Positions 1 to 8,135 of a stretch of 64,000 bases of DNA are shown one piece after another. The stretch covers positions 62,001-126,000 of the forward strand of contig JBMONB010000150.1 of assembly GCA_049325315.1 (NCBI GenBank). Reading direction: 5' to 3'. The notes beneath the pieces were generated by a model. The model saw only the letters and a program-made list of their open reading frames with translations. It did no database searches and had not been told where the DNA came from. This DNA comes from JAWLHU01 sp049325315 (GTDB lineage Bacteria > Bacillota > Sulfobacillia > Symbiobacteriales > Symbiobacteriaceae). The position numbers and the translations under genes are program-made. Every line of letters begins with the position of its first letter. Position 1 is the stretch's first letter.

Positions 1-312
1 TATGAGACGCCCCAGGATGCGCTCACCGCCACGGCCGACGTGCTGGTGCACGCCCACTGCGGCAACGCCATCATGCAGGACAAGGCGCATCCGCTCTATG
101 GGGACCAGCACCCGCGCTTCGGCCACCCCGATGGTGAGAACGGGGTAGATGAGCTCCGGGAATACCTCCGGGTGCTGCTGGAGATCGGCTACTTGCAGCA
201 GGGAAACCTGCGCACCCTGGCCTTTGAGGTAAAGCCTGCACCGGGCGAGACGAGCCAGGCGGTCATCGCCAGCGCCAAGCGGACGCTGGTGCAGGCCTGG
301 GCTGCGCTCTAG
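1..312 (+). CDS. Sugar phosphate isomerase/epimerase, C-terminal part (cut by window edge)
   Basis: The reading frame is open from base 1, so the start lies outside the window; 103 residues remain. The visible part has features of the C-terminal strands and helices of xylose-isomerase-like TIM barrels: VHAHCGN with a probable metal-ligand histidine, a PDGENGVDELREYL stretch, and LAFEVKP near the end. Members isomerise or epimerise sugars or inositol-type intermediates. It lies 34 bp upstream of a hydroxyacid dehydrogenase on the same strand, which fits a carbohydrate-catabolic operon. The substrate cannot be told from this fragment. Confidence 0.7.
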   Translation, partial: YETPQDALTATADVLVHAHCGNAIMQDKAHPLYGDQHPRFGHPDGENGVDELREYLRVLLEIGYLQQGNLRTLAFEVKPAPGETSQAVIASAKRTLVQAWAAL

Positions 313-346
313 CGACCGATATTCTAGCAACGGAGGGTTTAGCGTT

Positions 347-1333
347 TTGTCCAGACCAAAGGTATATCTTTCTCGGAAACTACCCCAGGCGGCGGTGGAT
401 ATCGTGGCCGCGGCCTGTGATTACCGGATGTGGGAGAGCGAGGAGCAGCCCGTCCCGCGCGATGTGCTGATTCGGGAACTACAGGAGGCCGACGGCGCCC
501 TGGTGCTGCTGACCGATCGGATCGATCCCGAACTGATGGACGCAGCCCCGCGCTGCAAGGTCTACGCTAACATGGCCGTGGGCTACGACAACGTCCAGGT
601 GCCCGAGGCGACCAAACGGGGAGTCCTGATCACCAACACCCCGGGGGTTCTGACCGAGACCACCGCCGACCTGGCCTTCGCCCTGGTCATGGCCTCCGCC
701 CGGCGGCTCTACGAGGGGCAGCGGCTGATCGTGGAGGACCGCTGGAAGACCTGGTCCCCCATGTTCATGACCGGGCAGGACATCTACGGGGCGACGCTCG
801 GGATCATCGGCGCCGGCCGCATCGGCAGCGCCGTGGCCCGCCGGGCCAAGGGATTTGACATGAAGATTCTCTACCACAACCGCCAGCCCAGCCAGGAGTT
901 GGAGGCGGAGGTGGGGGCGGAATACTGCGGGCTCGATGACCTTCTCAGGCGCTCCGATTTCGTGGTGGTGCTGGTCCCCCTGACCCCCGAGACCCGCGGG
1001 CTGATCGGGGCGCGGGAGTTGGGGCTAATGAAGCCCACCGCGATTCTGGTCAACGCCGCCCGCGGCCCCATTGTGGACGAGCAGGCGCTCTACGAGGCGC
1101 TGGTGCAGAAGAAGATCTGGGCGGCCGGGCTCGACGTCTTCGACAAGGAGCCGATCAGCTCCGACCACCCGCTGCTGAGCCTACCCAACGTGACGGCGGT
1201 GCCGCATATCGGCTCGGCCAGCATTGCCACACGCACCCGCATGGCCACCCTGGCGGCGGAAAACCTGGTGGCGGCGGTAACCGGCAGGCGACCGCCCGCC
1301 CCGGTCAACCCCGAGGTGCTGGAGCGCTGGTAA
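347..1333 (+). CDS. D-2-hydroxyacid dehydrogenase (glyoxylate/hydroxypyruvate reductase-like)
   Basis: A cytoplasmic NAD(P)-dependent enzyme of 328 residues, the usual length for the D-isomer-specific 2-hydroxyacid dehydrogenase family. It shows the Rossmann signature GIIGAGRIGSAVARR around residues 152-166. The catalytic set is present: Arg in NAARGPIVDE (about 239), Glu in DKEP (about 268) and His in VPHIGSAS (about 287). Its closest type is glyoxylate/hydroxypyruvate reductase, which reduces glyoxylate or hydroxypyruvate to glycolate or D-glycerate; the exact substrate is inferred. The start is TTG at 347, chosen because GGAGGG sits at 332-337 with suitable spacing. A strong terminator follows, so it closes the operon with the upstream isomerase. 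Confidence 0.85.
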   Translation: MSRPKVYLSRKLPQAAVDIVAAACDYRMWESEEQPVPRDVLIRELQEADGALVLLTDRIDPELMDAAPRCKVYANMAVGYDNVQVPEATKRGVLITNTPGVLTETTADLAFALVMASARRLYEGQRLIVEDRWKTWSPMFMTGQDIYGATLGIIGAGRIGSAVARRAKGFDMKILYHNRQPSQELEAEVGAEYCGLDDLLRRSDFVVVLVPLTPETRGLIGARELGLMKPTAILVNAARGPIVDEQALYEALVQKKIWAAGLDVFDKEPISSDHPLLSLPNVTAVPHIGSASIATRTRMATLAAENLVAAVTGRRPPAPVNPEVLERW

Positions 1334-1343
1334 GAAAGAACCG

Positions 1344-1385
1344 ACGGAGGGACTCGCGCATGGTTCGCGAGTCCCTCCGTTTTTT
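1344..1385 (+). terminator. Rho-independent terminator
   Basis: A perfect 15-bp stem (1344-1358 with 1366-1380), a 7-nt loop and a run of six T ending at 1385. It ends the dehydrogenase transcript. Read on the minus strand, the stem also sits just past the decayed oxidoreductase gene. Confidence 0.92.
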
Positions 1386-1398
1386 CACCCCGCCTTTC

Positions 1399-1949
1399 TT
1401 ACACGTCCACCCACTTGTGCACCTGGGCGGAGCGGTAGGCCGCATCGATCACCCGGGAAGTGTAGGCCCCAACCCTGCCGGGCACCAGCAGTTCCGCCTT
1501 CCCCTCCACCGCTGCGATGAAGTTCTCAATCAGCGGAATGCTGACATTCTCATGCCGGGGGAGCATCTCAACATGCTCCTCGCCATCCCGGTTGGTCCAG
1601 AGCAGTTCGGGCTGGTCGACCCGTGGGCTGAGAATCCGTCCGGCTGTGCCGTTGATCACCAGGCTGTGGACTACTCGCTGAACTGGGCGTGGACCGAGAC
1701 CGGCGTCCCGATCGCGCCCGACTGAATCAACTCGGCGATTCGCTTCAGTTTCGGGTAAAATCGGCGGTAGTAGGCGACCTGAAGGGTGACGCCCGCCGCT
1801 TCGCAGGCCTCCACCATCGCCTCGGCCTCCCGGGTGCGCTCCGGGTCCCGGCCTATCAGACAGACCAACTCACTGCCCTGCGCCTGGCGCAGAGCGGCGA
1901 ACAGCCGCTTGCCGGCAACGTCACCGCCACCGATGAGCGCCCAACGCAT
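1399..1949 (-). pseudogene. Decayed Gfo/Idh/MocA-type oxidoreductase
   Basis: Remains of a second NAD-dependent oxidoreductase gene, directly downstream of the intact copy and with its own ribosome site (GGGAGGGG before ATG 1949). The N-terminal piece keeps the Rossmann start RWALIGGGDVAGKRL, then jumps from RDPERTREAEA straight to VEACEAAGVTLQVAYYRRFYP. The segment that should carry the EKP motif, about 50-60 residues, is missing. A TAG at 1671-1673 ends that frame. The C-terminal piece (VINGTAGRIL ... VHKWVDV) continues in another frame. At least one deletion and one frame change make a functional enzyme very unlikely. Confidence 0.8.
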
Positions 1950-1963
1950 CGATTACCCCTCCC

Positions 1964-2983
1964 TCATGTCGGCTGCAGCCCAATCCGCACCGTGCGCCCG
2001 CTCTGGCTTGACTCGTAGACCGCGAGGACCAGCGCCAGGGCGGCGACCCCATCCTCTCCTGTGACCAGCGGCTCCCGCCCGGTGCGAAGGGCGTCCAGGA
2101 TTTCCTGCCACTGGGCCAGATGTCCGACCATGCCGACCGCCTTGGGGTCCGCGGCGCCACCGGAGGGCGCGGCCGAATCAGGCGGCGGGGCCACATTGGC
2201 CACCTCCCAACGGGCCACTTCGCTGCCGTGAATGCTGACCGCCCCTTGCTCAAAGAAGAGGTTCAGCTCAGCCGGCAGGCCGGGGTAGGCGGCAGTGGTG
2301 GCGGCAATCACCCCCAGCGCTCCGCTCGTGAAGCGAAGAGCGGCGGAAGCGGTGTCCTCCGCCTCCATTTGGTGTGTTCGGGTGGCGGTCATGGCGGAGA
2401 CGGCGGCGACCGGCCCCATCAACCAGAGAAGCAGGTCGACCAGGTGGATTCCCTGGTTCATAAGCGCCCCGCCATCCATCGCCTCGGTCCCCCGCCAGTC
2501 GGCTGAGTCGTAGTAACTCTGGGGCCGGTACCACCGGACCAGCGCCTCCCCCAGAACGGGGCGCCCCAGTCTGCCGGAGTCGATCAATTCCTTCAGGTAG
2601 CGGTGCTGTGGCTCTGTGCGCCGCTGGGAGATGACCGAGAGGAAGCGCCCTCGCTCCCTGGAGGCGGTAACAATGGCCTGTGCCTCATCGAGCCGGAGCG
2701 CCATCGGTTTTTCGATCACCACATGCTTGCCGGCCTCCAGCGCCTCCAGTGCCTGCTGGCCATGCAGACCGCTGGGGGTGCAGATGACCACCAGGTCGAT
2801 ATCTGTCCGTTGGAGCAGTTCCCGGTAGTCGGCGTGCCAGTCTGCCGCGACCCCTTCGGGGCGGGCAGCGCTCCGTCCAGCCACGGCAGCCAACTCCACC
2901 CCATCGCAGTGAGCGAGCGCCTCGGCATGGACCTTCCCAATGCTCCCGAATCCAACGATTCCGATACGGATGGATGGGCTCAT
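1964..2983 (-). CDS. Gfo/Idh/MocA family oxidoreductase
   Basis: An NAD(P)-dependent sugar or polyol dehydrogenase of 339 residues. The Rossmann fold opens with IGIVGFGSIGKVHAEAL (residues 7-23), and the family signature EKP is at residues 91-93. The central region carries MNQGIHLVDLLLWLMG, where the substrate-pocket histidine is expected. It starts at ATG 2983 with GAGGGGAGAT just upstream. The second, decayed copy follows after 14 bp, so the two formed one transcript. Neighbouring isomerase and hydroxyacid dehydrogenase genes suggest sugar, inositol or glyoxylate metabolism; the substrate is unknown. Confidence 0.85.
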   Translation of the reverse strand: MSPSIRIGIVGFGSIGKVHAEALAHCDGVELAAVAGRSAARPEGVAADWHADYRELLQRTDIDLVVICTPSGLHGQQALEALEAGKHVVIEKPMALRLDEAQAIVTASRERGRFLSVISQRRTEPQHRYLKELIDSGRLGRPVLGEALVRWYRPQSYYDSADWRGTEAMDGGALMNQGIHLVDLLLWLMGPVAAVSAMTATRTHQMEAEDTASAALRFTSGALGVIAATTAAYPGLPAELNLFFEQGAVSIHGSEVARWEVANVAPPPDSAAPSGGAADPKAVGMVGHLAQWQEILDALRTGREPLVTGEDGVAALALVLAVYESSQSGRTVRIGLQPT

Positions 2984-3024
2984 CGCCCCATCTCCCCTCT
3001 CATGAGGTCGGAGAGAAGTTCGCT

Positions 3025-3054
3025 ATGACAGACGATTCTGCCTTCTGCTATAAG
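3025..3054 (+). promoter_or_regulatory. Probable promoter of the Asp-rich/ApbE operon
   Basis: ATGACA at 3025-3030, an 18-bp spacer and TATAAG at 3049-3054 preceded by an extended -10 TG (3046-3047). Transcription would start near 3061, only a few bases before the hairpin at 3066-3096. Confidence 0.5.
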
Positions 3055-3065
3055 TAATTTGAATG

Positions 3066-3096
3066 GCCCTTCTGGCTGGATGGCCAGAGGGCTTTT
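3066..3096 (+). terminator. Leader hairpin with T tract (possible attenuator)
   Basis: GCCCT-T-CTGGC pairs with GCCAG-AGGGC (10 bp, one bulged T), followed by TTTT at 3093-3096. Because it lies between the probable promoter and the first gene, it may attenuate the operon. Alternatively it only blocks readthrough from upstream. Confidence 0.5.
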
Positions 3097-3157
3097 CGCG
3101 CCTTTCAGGCTGATTTCAGACTCTGTGGGTAGAGTAGGCCCGAGGAGGTTGAAAACC

Positions 3158-3535
3158 ATGCCCGCCAATGGCAACACCCAACTTCTGAAGTTGGCCATAT
3201 CGGTCGTCAGCGTCGCGGCCCTTGCAGGGGTGGCCGGTAGGCTCTCCGGGCAGGAGAGTCCGCCGGTTCCCACCGCCCCGGACAGCGCCATCCCTGAGGC
3301 TTTCCAAAGGGCTCCCTGGCGCCCGATCCACAAGGAGGATGAGGACGACGATGACGGGGACGACAGCGATGACGACGAATGGGATGACGACGAATGGGAT
3401 GACGATGACGACGATGATGAAGACCGGCCCTTCATCTTCTCCCGGCCCCGGACGGAGATTCCGCCCCACATTAACAAGGCGCAGGTGCCACCGCCCGATT
3501 CGTCAAGACAACCCGCCCGCACCCGCCGCTCCTGA
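3158..3535 (+). CDS. Small Asp-rich membrane-anchored or secreted protein
   Basis: A 125-residue protein with no family I recognise. Residues 8-30 form one hydrophobic segment (LLKLAISVVSVAALAGVAG), a signal peptide or anchor. A Pro/Ser linker follows, then an extremely acidic tract of about 32 residues dominated by Asp with two Trp (DDDEW repeated twice). An Asp run like this could bind Ca, Fe or other cations outside the membrane; that is inference. There is no FMN-binding domain and no ApbE flavinylation motif. The start is ATG 3158 behind GAGGAGG (3142-3148). It heads an operon with ApbE, a ferric-reductase-like protein and a two-component system. Confidence 0.7.
   Translation: MPANGNTQLLKLAISVVSVAALAGVAGRLSGQESPPVPTAPDSAIPEAFQRAPWRPIHKEDEDDDDGDDSDDDEWDDDEWDDDDDDDEDRPFIFSRPRTEIPPHINKAQVPPPDSSRQPARTRRS
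3368..3397 (+). repeat. Two perfect 15-bp tandem copies coding DDDEW
   Basis: GATGACGACGAATGG occurs twice head to tail inside the acidic tract. Repeats like this are expected to vary in copy number by slippage, which would change the length of the acidic arm. Confidence 0.9.
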
Positions 3536-3542
3536 GCCCCCC

Positions 3543-4415
3543 GTGCCCGCCCAGCAATTCCGGGCGATGAACACCACCGTCCGGGTGGAGGGGGCTGGGC
3601 GGGACCTGGAGCCGTTCTTCCGGCGGGTGGAAGCTACCCTTACCCGCTTCGACCCGGAGAGTCCCCTCAGCCGGCTGAACCGAATGGACGGGCGCTGGGT
3701 GGTGGTGCCGCCCCTCCTGCACCTGGCCATTCGCCGGGCGCTTCGGGCAGCGCGGCTTACCGGTGGGGCCTTTGACCCCACCATTCTGCCCGCCCTGGTC
3801 GCCGCCGGGTACGGACGGTCCTTTGAGCAGGGGCCGACCGAGACGGGCCCGGCCCAGCCCGCCGGGCGCTGGCGAGAGGTGCAGGTGGGGCCGGGCGCGG
3901 TCTGGCTGCCGCCCGGTGTGCAGATCGACCTGGGCGGCATCGGCAAGGGGCTGGCGGCAGACCTGGCCCTGCGCCGGGCCTGGCGGGATGGCGGGCCGCC
4001 CCTGCTGGTCGACGTGGGTGGCGACATAGCCCTGTGGGCTCCCGAAACCATGCCACCCTGGCTGGTGGAGGTGGAGGACCCCTTCGACCCGGCCCGGACG
4101 CTGGCCGTTGTCGCGCTCCGGAGCGAAGCGGCGGCCACGTCGTCGACCCTGGGCCGCCGCTGGGGGGAGGGGCTTCACCATCTTATCGACCCATGGACCG
4201 GCCGGCCCAGCGAGTCATCGCTGGTCAGCGCGACCGTCTTCGCCCCCTCCGCCGCCATGGCCGACGTGCTGGCGAAGGCCTGCATTCTGCTGGGACCGGA
4301 ACGGGCGCTGCCCCTGCTGTCCGCCCGGCGGTGTCACGGGCTCATGGTCACCAGGGCGGGCAGGGTAATCCAATCCCCCGGTCTGGAGGAGTTCCTCTGT
4401 GCAAGCGCAGAATAG
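3543..4415 (+). CDS. FAD:protein FMN transferase (ApbE family)
   Basis: ApbE enzymes attach FMN to a Thr or Ser of extracytoplasmic electron-transfer proteins. The 290-residue protein shows the family motifs in order: MNTTVRVEG at the start, FDPESPLSRLN (about 38-48), GGAFDPTILPALVAAGYG, IDLGGIGKGLAAD, VDVGGDIAL, HLIDPWTGRPSES and AAMADVLAKACILLG. No signal peptide is clear from the chosen start, GTG 3543. The frame is open further upstream, but that part is a shadow of the Asp-rich gene. The start follows the previous stop by 7 bp, so translation is probably coupled. No obvious flavin-accepting protein is encoded in the operon. Confidence 0.85.
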   Translation: MPAQQFRAMNTTVRVEGAGRDLEPFFRRVEATLTRFDPESPLSRLNRMDGRWVVVPPLLHLAIRRALRAARLTGGAFDPTILPALVAAGYGRSFEQGPTETGPAQPAGRWREVQVGPGAVWLPPGVQIDLGGIGKGLAADLALRRAWRDGGPPLLVDVGGDIALWAPETMPPWLVEVEDPFDPARTLAVVALRSEAAATSSTLGRRWGEGLHHLIDPWTGRPSESSLVSATVFAPSAAMADVLAKACILLGPERALPLLSARRCHGLMVTRAGRVIQSPGLEEFLCASAE

Positions 4416-5058
4416 GCAGACAAAACGACCGTGGGCAGGGGTCGCTGCCCTGCTCCTGGCCACCGCCCTAACCGGGCTCCTGCTCGCCCGGCTGGACCTT
4501 CAGGCGGTGCTTCACCCCTGGTACCTGACCCGGGCGGCCGGCCTGATCGCCTACCTGATGCTCTGGGCCGCCGCTACCGTGGGGCTGCTCCAGTCCCTCG
4601 GCATGCTCAAGGGGGTCACAGGGCCCGGCGCCAACCTCGATGTGCACGAGCACCTCTCCCTCTGGGCGATTTATGCCACCACCTTTCACGCCGTGATCCT
4701 GCACTGGGACCGGTACGTCTCCTTCGATTGGTATGAGCTGACGATCCCTTTTCTGTCGGACTACGAGCCGGCCTCGGTGGCCTTGGGAATCGGCGCCTTC
4801 TACCTCACCGTGCTGGTCACCGTGACCACCTACCTGCGCTCCCGGCTGACACCCCGGGTCTGGCGGGCGATCCATCTGCTCAGCCTGCCCGCCTTCCTCT
4901 TTGCCATCGTCCATGGCGTGTTGCTCGGCACCGATGCAGACCACCCGTTCGTGGCCTATGTGTACCGCTTTACCGCGATCTCGGCGGGGCTTCTGGTTGC
5001 CCTTCGGATGCTCAAGGGGGTGCGAACCTGGTATGCGAATCTTGCTGGCCGAAGATGA
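4399..5058 (+). CDS. Ferric-reductase-like transmembrane haem protein
   Basis: A 219-residue integral membrane protein with about six hydrophobic segments. Histidines typical of b-haem ligation in the ferric reductase/NOX transmembrane fold are visible: DVHEHLSLWAIYATTFHAVILHW in the middle, and RAIHLLSLPAFLFAIVHGVLLG later. No separate FAD/NAD-binding domain is present, so it probably passes electrons within a complex. It starts at GTG 4399, overlapping apbE by 17 bp, and it overlaps the response regulator by 26 bp. The tight overlaps indicate co-translation as one surface redox module. Confidence 0.82.
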   Translation: MQAQNRQTKRPWAGVAALLLATALTGLLLARLDLQAVLHPWYLTRAAGLIAYLMLWAAATVGLLQSLGMLKGVTGPGANLDVHEHLSLWAIYATTFHAVILHWDRYVSFDWYELTIPFLSDYEPASVALGIGAFYLTVLVTVTTYLRSRLTPRVWRAIHLLSLPAFLFAIVHGVLLGTDADHPFVAYVYRFTAISAGLLVALRMLKGVRTWYANLAGRR

Positions 5059-5713
5059 TCGCCGTCTGGCGGCGGCGCTCTGCAAGGGGCTCCGTGAGGA
5101 GGGGTACGCTGTGGACCATGCCGCTACGGGCGGGGAGGCGCGCCTCTTTGCCAACACCCGCCACTACGACCTGATCATTCTCGACCGCATGCTCCCCGAG
5201 GTTTCCGGCGACCACCTTCTGGCCGGGTGGCGCCGCCAGGGAGGCGCCACGCCGATTCTCATGCTGACCGCGCTGGACGCCGTGGCCGACCGGGTCACAG
5301 GGCTGCGGGCCGGGGCCGATGATTACCTGGTCAAACCCTTTGCCTTTGCCGAACTTCTGGCCCGCATTGAGGCGCTGATCCGGCGGGTCGGAGCGGGCGG
5401 GCAGGGTCCGCTGGTGCAGGTGGGCGACCTGGTGCTCGACCCCCAGAACGGCTTGCTGCGGGCGGGGGAGCGGCAGGTTGAACTCTCGTTCCGGGAGTTG
5501 CAGATCATGCTCTTCTTCATGCGCCACCCCGGCCAGATCCTCAGCCGGGCTGCCATTGCCGACGCCTGCTGGCAGGAGCCGGAGCAGATCACCGACAACG
5601 CCGTGGAGGCCCAGGTGAAGAACCTCCGCAAGCGCCTTGCCGCTGTTTCGCCCCGCCCCTGGATTCAGACCCGGCGCGGACTCGGCTATATCCTGGAGGC
5701 GAACCCCGCATGA
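5033..5713 (+). CDS. OmpR/PhoB-type response regulator
   Basis: A 226-residue transcription regulator. The receiver domain (1-115) has the acidic pair E7-D8-D9, phospho-acceptor D51 in IILDRMLP, the LTA threonine at 79 and K101 in YLVKPF. A winged-helix DNA-binding domain follows (about 125-222) with LSFRELQIMLFFMRHPGQILSRAAI and TRRGLGYIL. The start at ATG 5033 was preferred over longer upstream frames because it gives the standard RILLAEDD beginning. The gene ends in an ATGA overlap with its kinase. It probably controls this operon in response to a surface signal. Confidence 0.92.
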   Translation: MRILLAEDDRRLAAALCKGLREEGYAVDHAATGGEARLFANTRHYDLIILDRMLPEVSGDHLLAGWRRQGGATPILMLTALDAVADRVTGLRAGADDYLVKPFAFAELLARIEALIRRVGAGGQGPLVQVGDLVLDPQNGLLRAGERQVELSFRELQIMLFFMRHPGQILSRAAIADACWQEPEQITDNAVEAQVKNLRKRLAAVSPRPWIQTRRGLGYILEANPA

Positions 5714-7134
5714 TCTGGCGCAACAGTCTCCCCGCCCGGGTGGCGCTGGCCACCACAGCGCTCCTCTTCCTCGTCATGCTGCTGACTATCGGGGTGGCCT
5801 ACACCACAACGGCGATGCTGCTCCGGGAGGGGGTCGACAGCGCCCTCTACGCAGCGCTGCCCACCCAGGTTGGGTCGATGGAGGAGCTGGAGGAGGCGAT
5901 CCGGCACTCCCGCCAGGAGGAGAATGATGATGATGACGATCACGGGAGCGGCCGCTTTGAGGTGGTAGATCCGCCGGGTGTGGCGGTCCTGGGAGCGCAG
6001 TCGCCGTCGCTGCCGGTGGATCGGGAGCTGCTGCGGCAGGTGCTCCGGGAGCGGGTGCTTTACGCCACGGTGACACAGGAGCAGGGGCGCCTGGCCGTCC
6101 GCCGGGGCCCGGACTGGTGGGTGGCCAGTACCCCCCGCACGGGTGAACTCCGGGTGATGTACGCCCTGGTGGAGAACGGCTCGGAGCCGGTGGTGGTCCA
6201 GATGGCCGCCCCGCTGGAGATGGTGGGCGAGGTGCTCTCCGGGCTGGTGGTACGGCTGGCCCTCATGGGGGCTGTGGGGACGCTGCTCGCCGGGCTCATC
6301 GCCTGGCGCATGTCGGCCCAAACCTACCGGCCCCTGCGGGCGATTATCGCCACAGCCGATGATATCTCCGCCCAGACCCCGTCGCTCCGCATCCCCAACC
6401 TCTGGCCCGACCAGACGATGAGGCGGCTGGTAGCGGTGCTCAATGCCATGATCGCCCGGCTTCAGGAGGCGTTTGAAGCCCAGGGGCGGTTTGTGGCCGC
6501 CGCCGCCCATGAGCTGCGGGGCCCGCTCGCCGCCATGCGGGCCGAGCTGGAGGTCGCGCTCCGCCGGGAGCGAAACCCACAGGAGTACCGCGCCGCCCTG
6601 GAGGGGGCGCTGGTCGAGACGAGCCGCCTCTCGGCGCTCTCTGAGCACCTGCTTACGCTGGCCCGCTATGAGCGCGGGGCGGGCCTGGCCATGGAGCAAG
6701 GGGTCGACCTGACCGCTCTCTTGCACAGCGCTGCCAGGGAGGTCATGCGCTCGACCGGTGGCGAGGTGCGGGTGGACAGCCCGCCGGGCCTCCTGGTCAA
6801 CGGTGACCCGATCAGCCTGGAGCGCATGGTCTCGAACCTGGCCCGCAACGGTGTGCAGGCCGGGGGTTCGCCCGTGGCGGTACGCGCCCGGGCAGACGAG
6901 AAGGGGGTGACCATCGCCGTGGAAGATCGGGGGCATGGAATCGCCCCGGGCGACCTGCCCCATCTGTTTGAGCCCTTCTACCGGGCTGATCCGGCCCGGG
7001 GGCGGTCCGGCGGGACAGGCCTGGGGCTGGCGATCGTCAAGATCGTTGTGGAGGCCCATGGCGGGCAGGTCTCCGTGGAGTCCCAACCGGGGCAGGGGTC
7101 CACCTTTCGGGTATGGCTCCCCCGGCGCATCTGA
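5710..7134 (+). CDS. Sensor histidine kinase with an Asp-rich sensor loop
   Basis: The 474-residue partner of the adjacent regulator. It has two membrane helices (about 12-35 and 180-205) bracketing an extracytoplasmic region, then HAMP, HisKA with phospho-acceptor His near 267 in AAAHELRGPLAAMRAE, and an ATPase domain with DRGHGIAPGDLPHLFEPFYR and GGTGLGLAIVK. The outer region carries EENDDDDDHGSG near residues 68-79, an acidic patch recalling the Asp tract of the operon's first protein. Acidic sensor loops in this family can bind Mg, Ca or Fe, or cationic peptides; applying that here is inference. Confidence 0.9.
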   Translation: MIWRNSLPARVALATTALLFLVMLLTIGVAYTTTAMLLREGVDSALYAALPTQVGSMEELEEAIRHSRQEENDDDDDHGSGRFEVVDPPGVAVLGAQSPSLPVDRELLRQVLRERVLYATVTQEQGRLAVRRGPDWWVASTPRTGELRVMYALVENGSEPVVVQMAAPLEMVGEVLSGLVVRLALMGAVGTLLAGLIAWRMSAQTYRPLRAIIATADDISAQTPSLRIPNLWPDQTMRRLVAVLNAMIARLQEAFEAQGRFVAAAAHELRGPLAAMRAELEVALRRERNPQEYRAALEGALVETSRLSALSEHLLTLARYERGAGLAMEQGVDLTALLHSAAREVMRSTGGEVRVDSPPGLLVNGDPISLERMVSNLARNGVQAGGSPVAVRARADEKGVTIAVEDRGHGIAPGDLPHLFEPFYRADPARGRSGGTGLGLAIVKIVVEAHGGQVSVESQPGQGSTFRVWLPRRI

Positions 7135-7189
7135 CTCCGCAAAATACCCTCTATCTTTTTCGCGGGACTGGATCTAGAATAAGGCCATT

Positions 7190-8083
7190 ATGGTCAAGCA
7201 TACACCGACTGGAATGACGGCCGGGGCTGCCCTTGTGGCGGTTTCGGCCCTTGGGTTTGCGACGAATCCGATCTTTGGGAAACTGGCGTACCAGGCCGGA
7301 GCCAACGCGATCACCCTGGGCGCGATGCGCTTTACCCTGGCCACCGTGGCGCTCTGGCTCTACCTGATCTGGCGCCGGCAGACGGGCGGCCTGCCCGCGC
7401 TCAAACGGGTGCAGCTTATCGCCCTGGGGGGCATGGGCATGGCCATGGTGGCGCTCCTCTATTTCACGGCCCTCGAATTCATCGAGGCCAGTCTGGCCAC
7501 CGGAATCTTCTACCTGCACCCGGCCATGATCGCCCTGGTGGGAATGCTCCAGGGAGAGCGGCTGGGCCGCCTGGGCCTTGCGGGGCTCCTGCTGACGGGC
7601 GCCGGTACCTGGCTGCTCCTCGGAAGCGGCCCGACCGGGTTCTCCTGGCAGGGGTTGCTGATGATCCTGGGCGCGGCTGCCCTCTACAGTGCGTACATTA
7701 TTGTCGGAGACCGCTGGTCACAGGGTGTTCCCCCGGTCACCACCAGCGCCCATGTTACGCTGGGCGCCGCCACCGTTTACCTGGTGATTTCCCTGCTGAC
7801 CGGCCAGCAGGTACCCCCGCTTCCGGCGATTGCCGCCGGCGCCGGTCTGGCCCTCTGCTCCACCATTCTGGCCCTGATCACGCTCTTCGCCGGGCTGGTC
7901 AAGGTCGGGCCGACACGGGCGGCCATTATCAGCACCCTCGAGCCTGTCTTCACCGCCATGCTGGCGGCCGTCATTCTGGCCGAAAGACTCACCCCGCTTC
8001 AGATGACCGGTATTGTTGTGGTGGTCATCGGCGCGGTGGCCGTGCAGTTGCGGGAGCGCCCATCTGCCGTCGCCGAAATGTAA
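7190..8083 (+). CDS. EamA/DMT-family transporter
   Basis: A 297-residue inner-membrane protein with two EamA repeats and about ten hydrophobic helices. Typical segments are GFATNPIFGKLAYQAG and GAMRFTLATVALWLYLIWRR in repeat one, and TRAAIISTLEPVFTAMLAAVILAERLTPLQMTGIVVVVIGAVAV in repeat two. Members export metabolites such as amino acids; the substrate is not predictable here. ATG 7190 follows AAGG at 7181-7184. It stands alone, 55 bp after the kinase gene, and has its own terminator. Confidence 0.85.
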   Translation: MVKHTPTGMTAGAALVAVSALGFATNPIFGKLAYQAGANAITLGAMRFTLATVALWLYLIWRRQTGGLPALKRVQLIALGGMGMAMVALLYFTALEFIEASLATGIFYLHPAMIALVGMLQGERLGRLGLAGLLLTGAGTWLLLGSGPTGFSWQGLLMILGAAALYSAYIIVGDRWSQGVPPVTTSAHVTLGAATVYLVISLLTGQQVPPLPAIAAGAGLALCSTILALITLFAGLVKVGPTRAAIISTLEPVFTAMLAAVILAERLTPLQMTGIVVVVIGAVAVQLRERPSAVAEM

Positions 8084-8088
8084 AGAAA

Positions 8089-8124
8089 CCCCTCCCCGTT
8101 CACGACGCCGGGGAGGGGCTTTTT
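8089..8124 (+). terminator. Rho-independent terminator after the transporter
   Basis: CCCCTCCCCG (8089-8098) pairs perfectly with CGGGGAGGGG (8109-8118), followed by CTTTTT. It lies between convergent genes. Confidence 0.9.
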
Positions 8125-8135
8125 GTCGCTTGGGC

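Noticed and set aside
3222..3542. A long N-terminal extension of ApbE
   Set aside because: The frame is open, but the product there is a Met/Thr/Arg-rich shadow of the Asp-rich gene, which has its own strong ribosome site.
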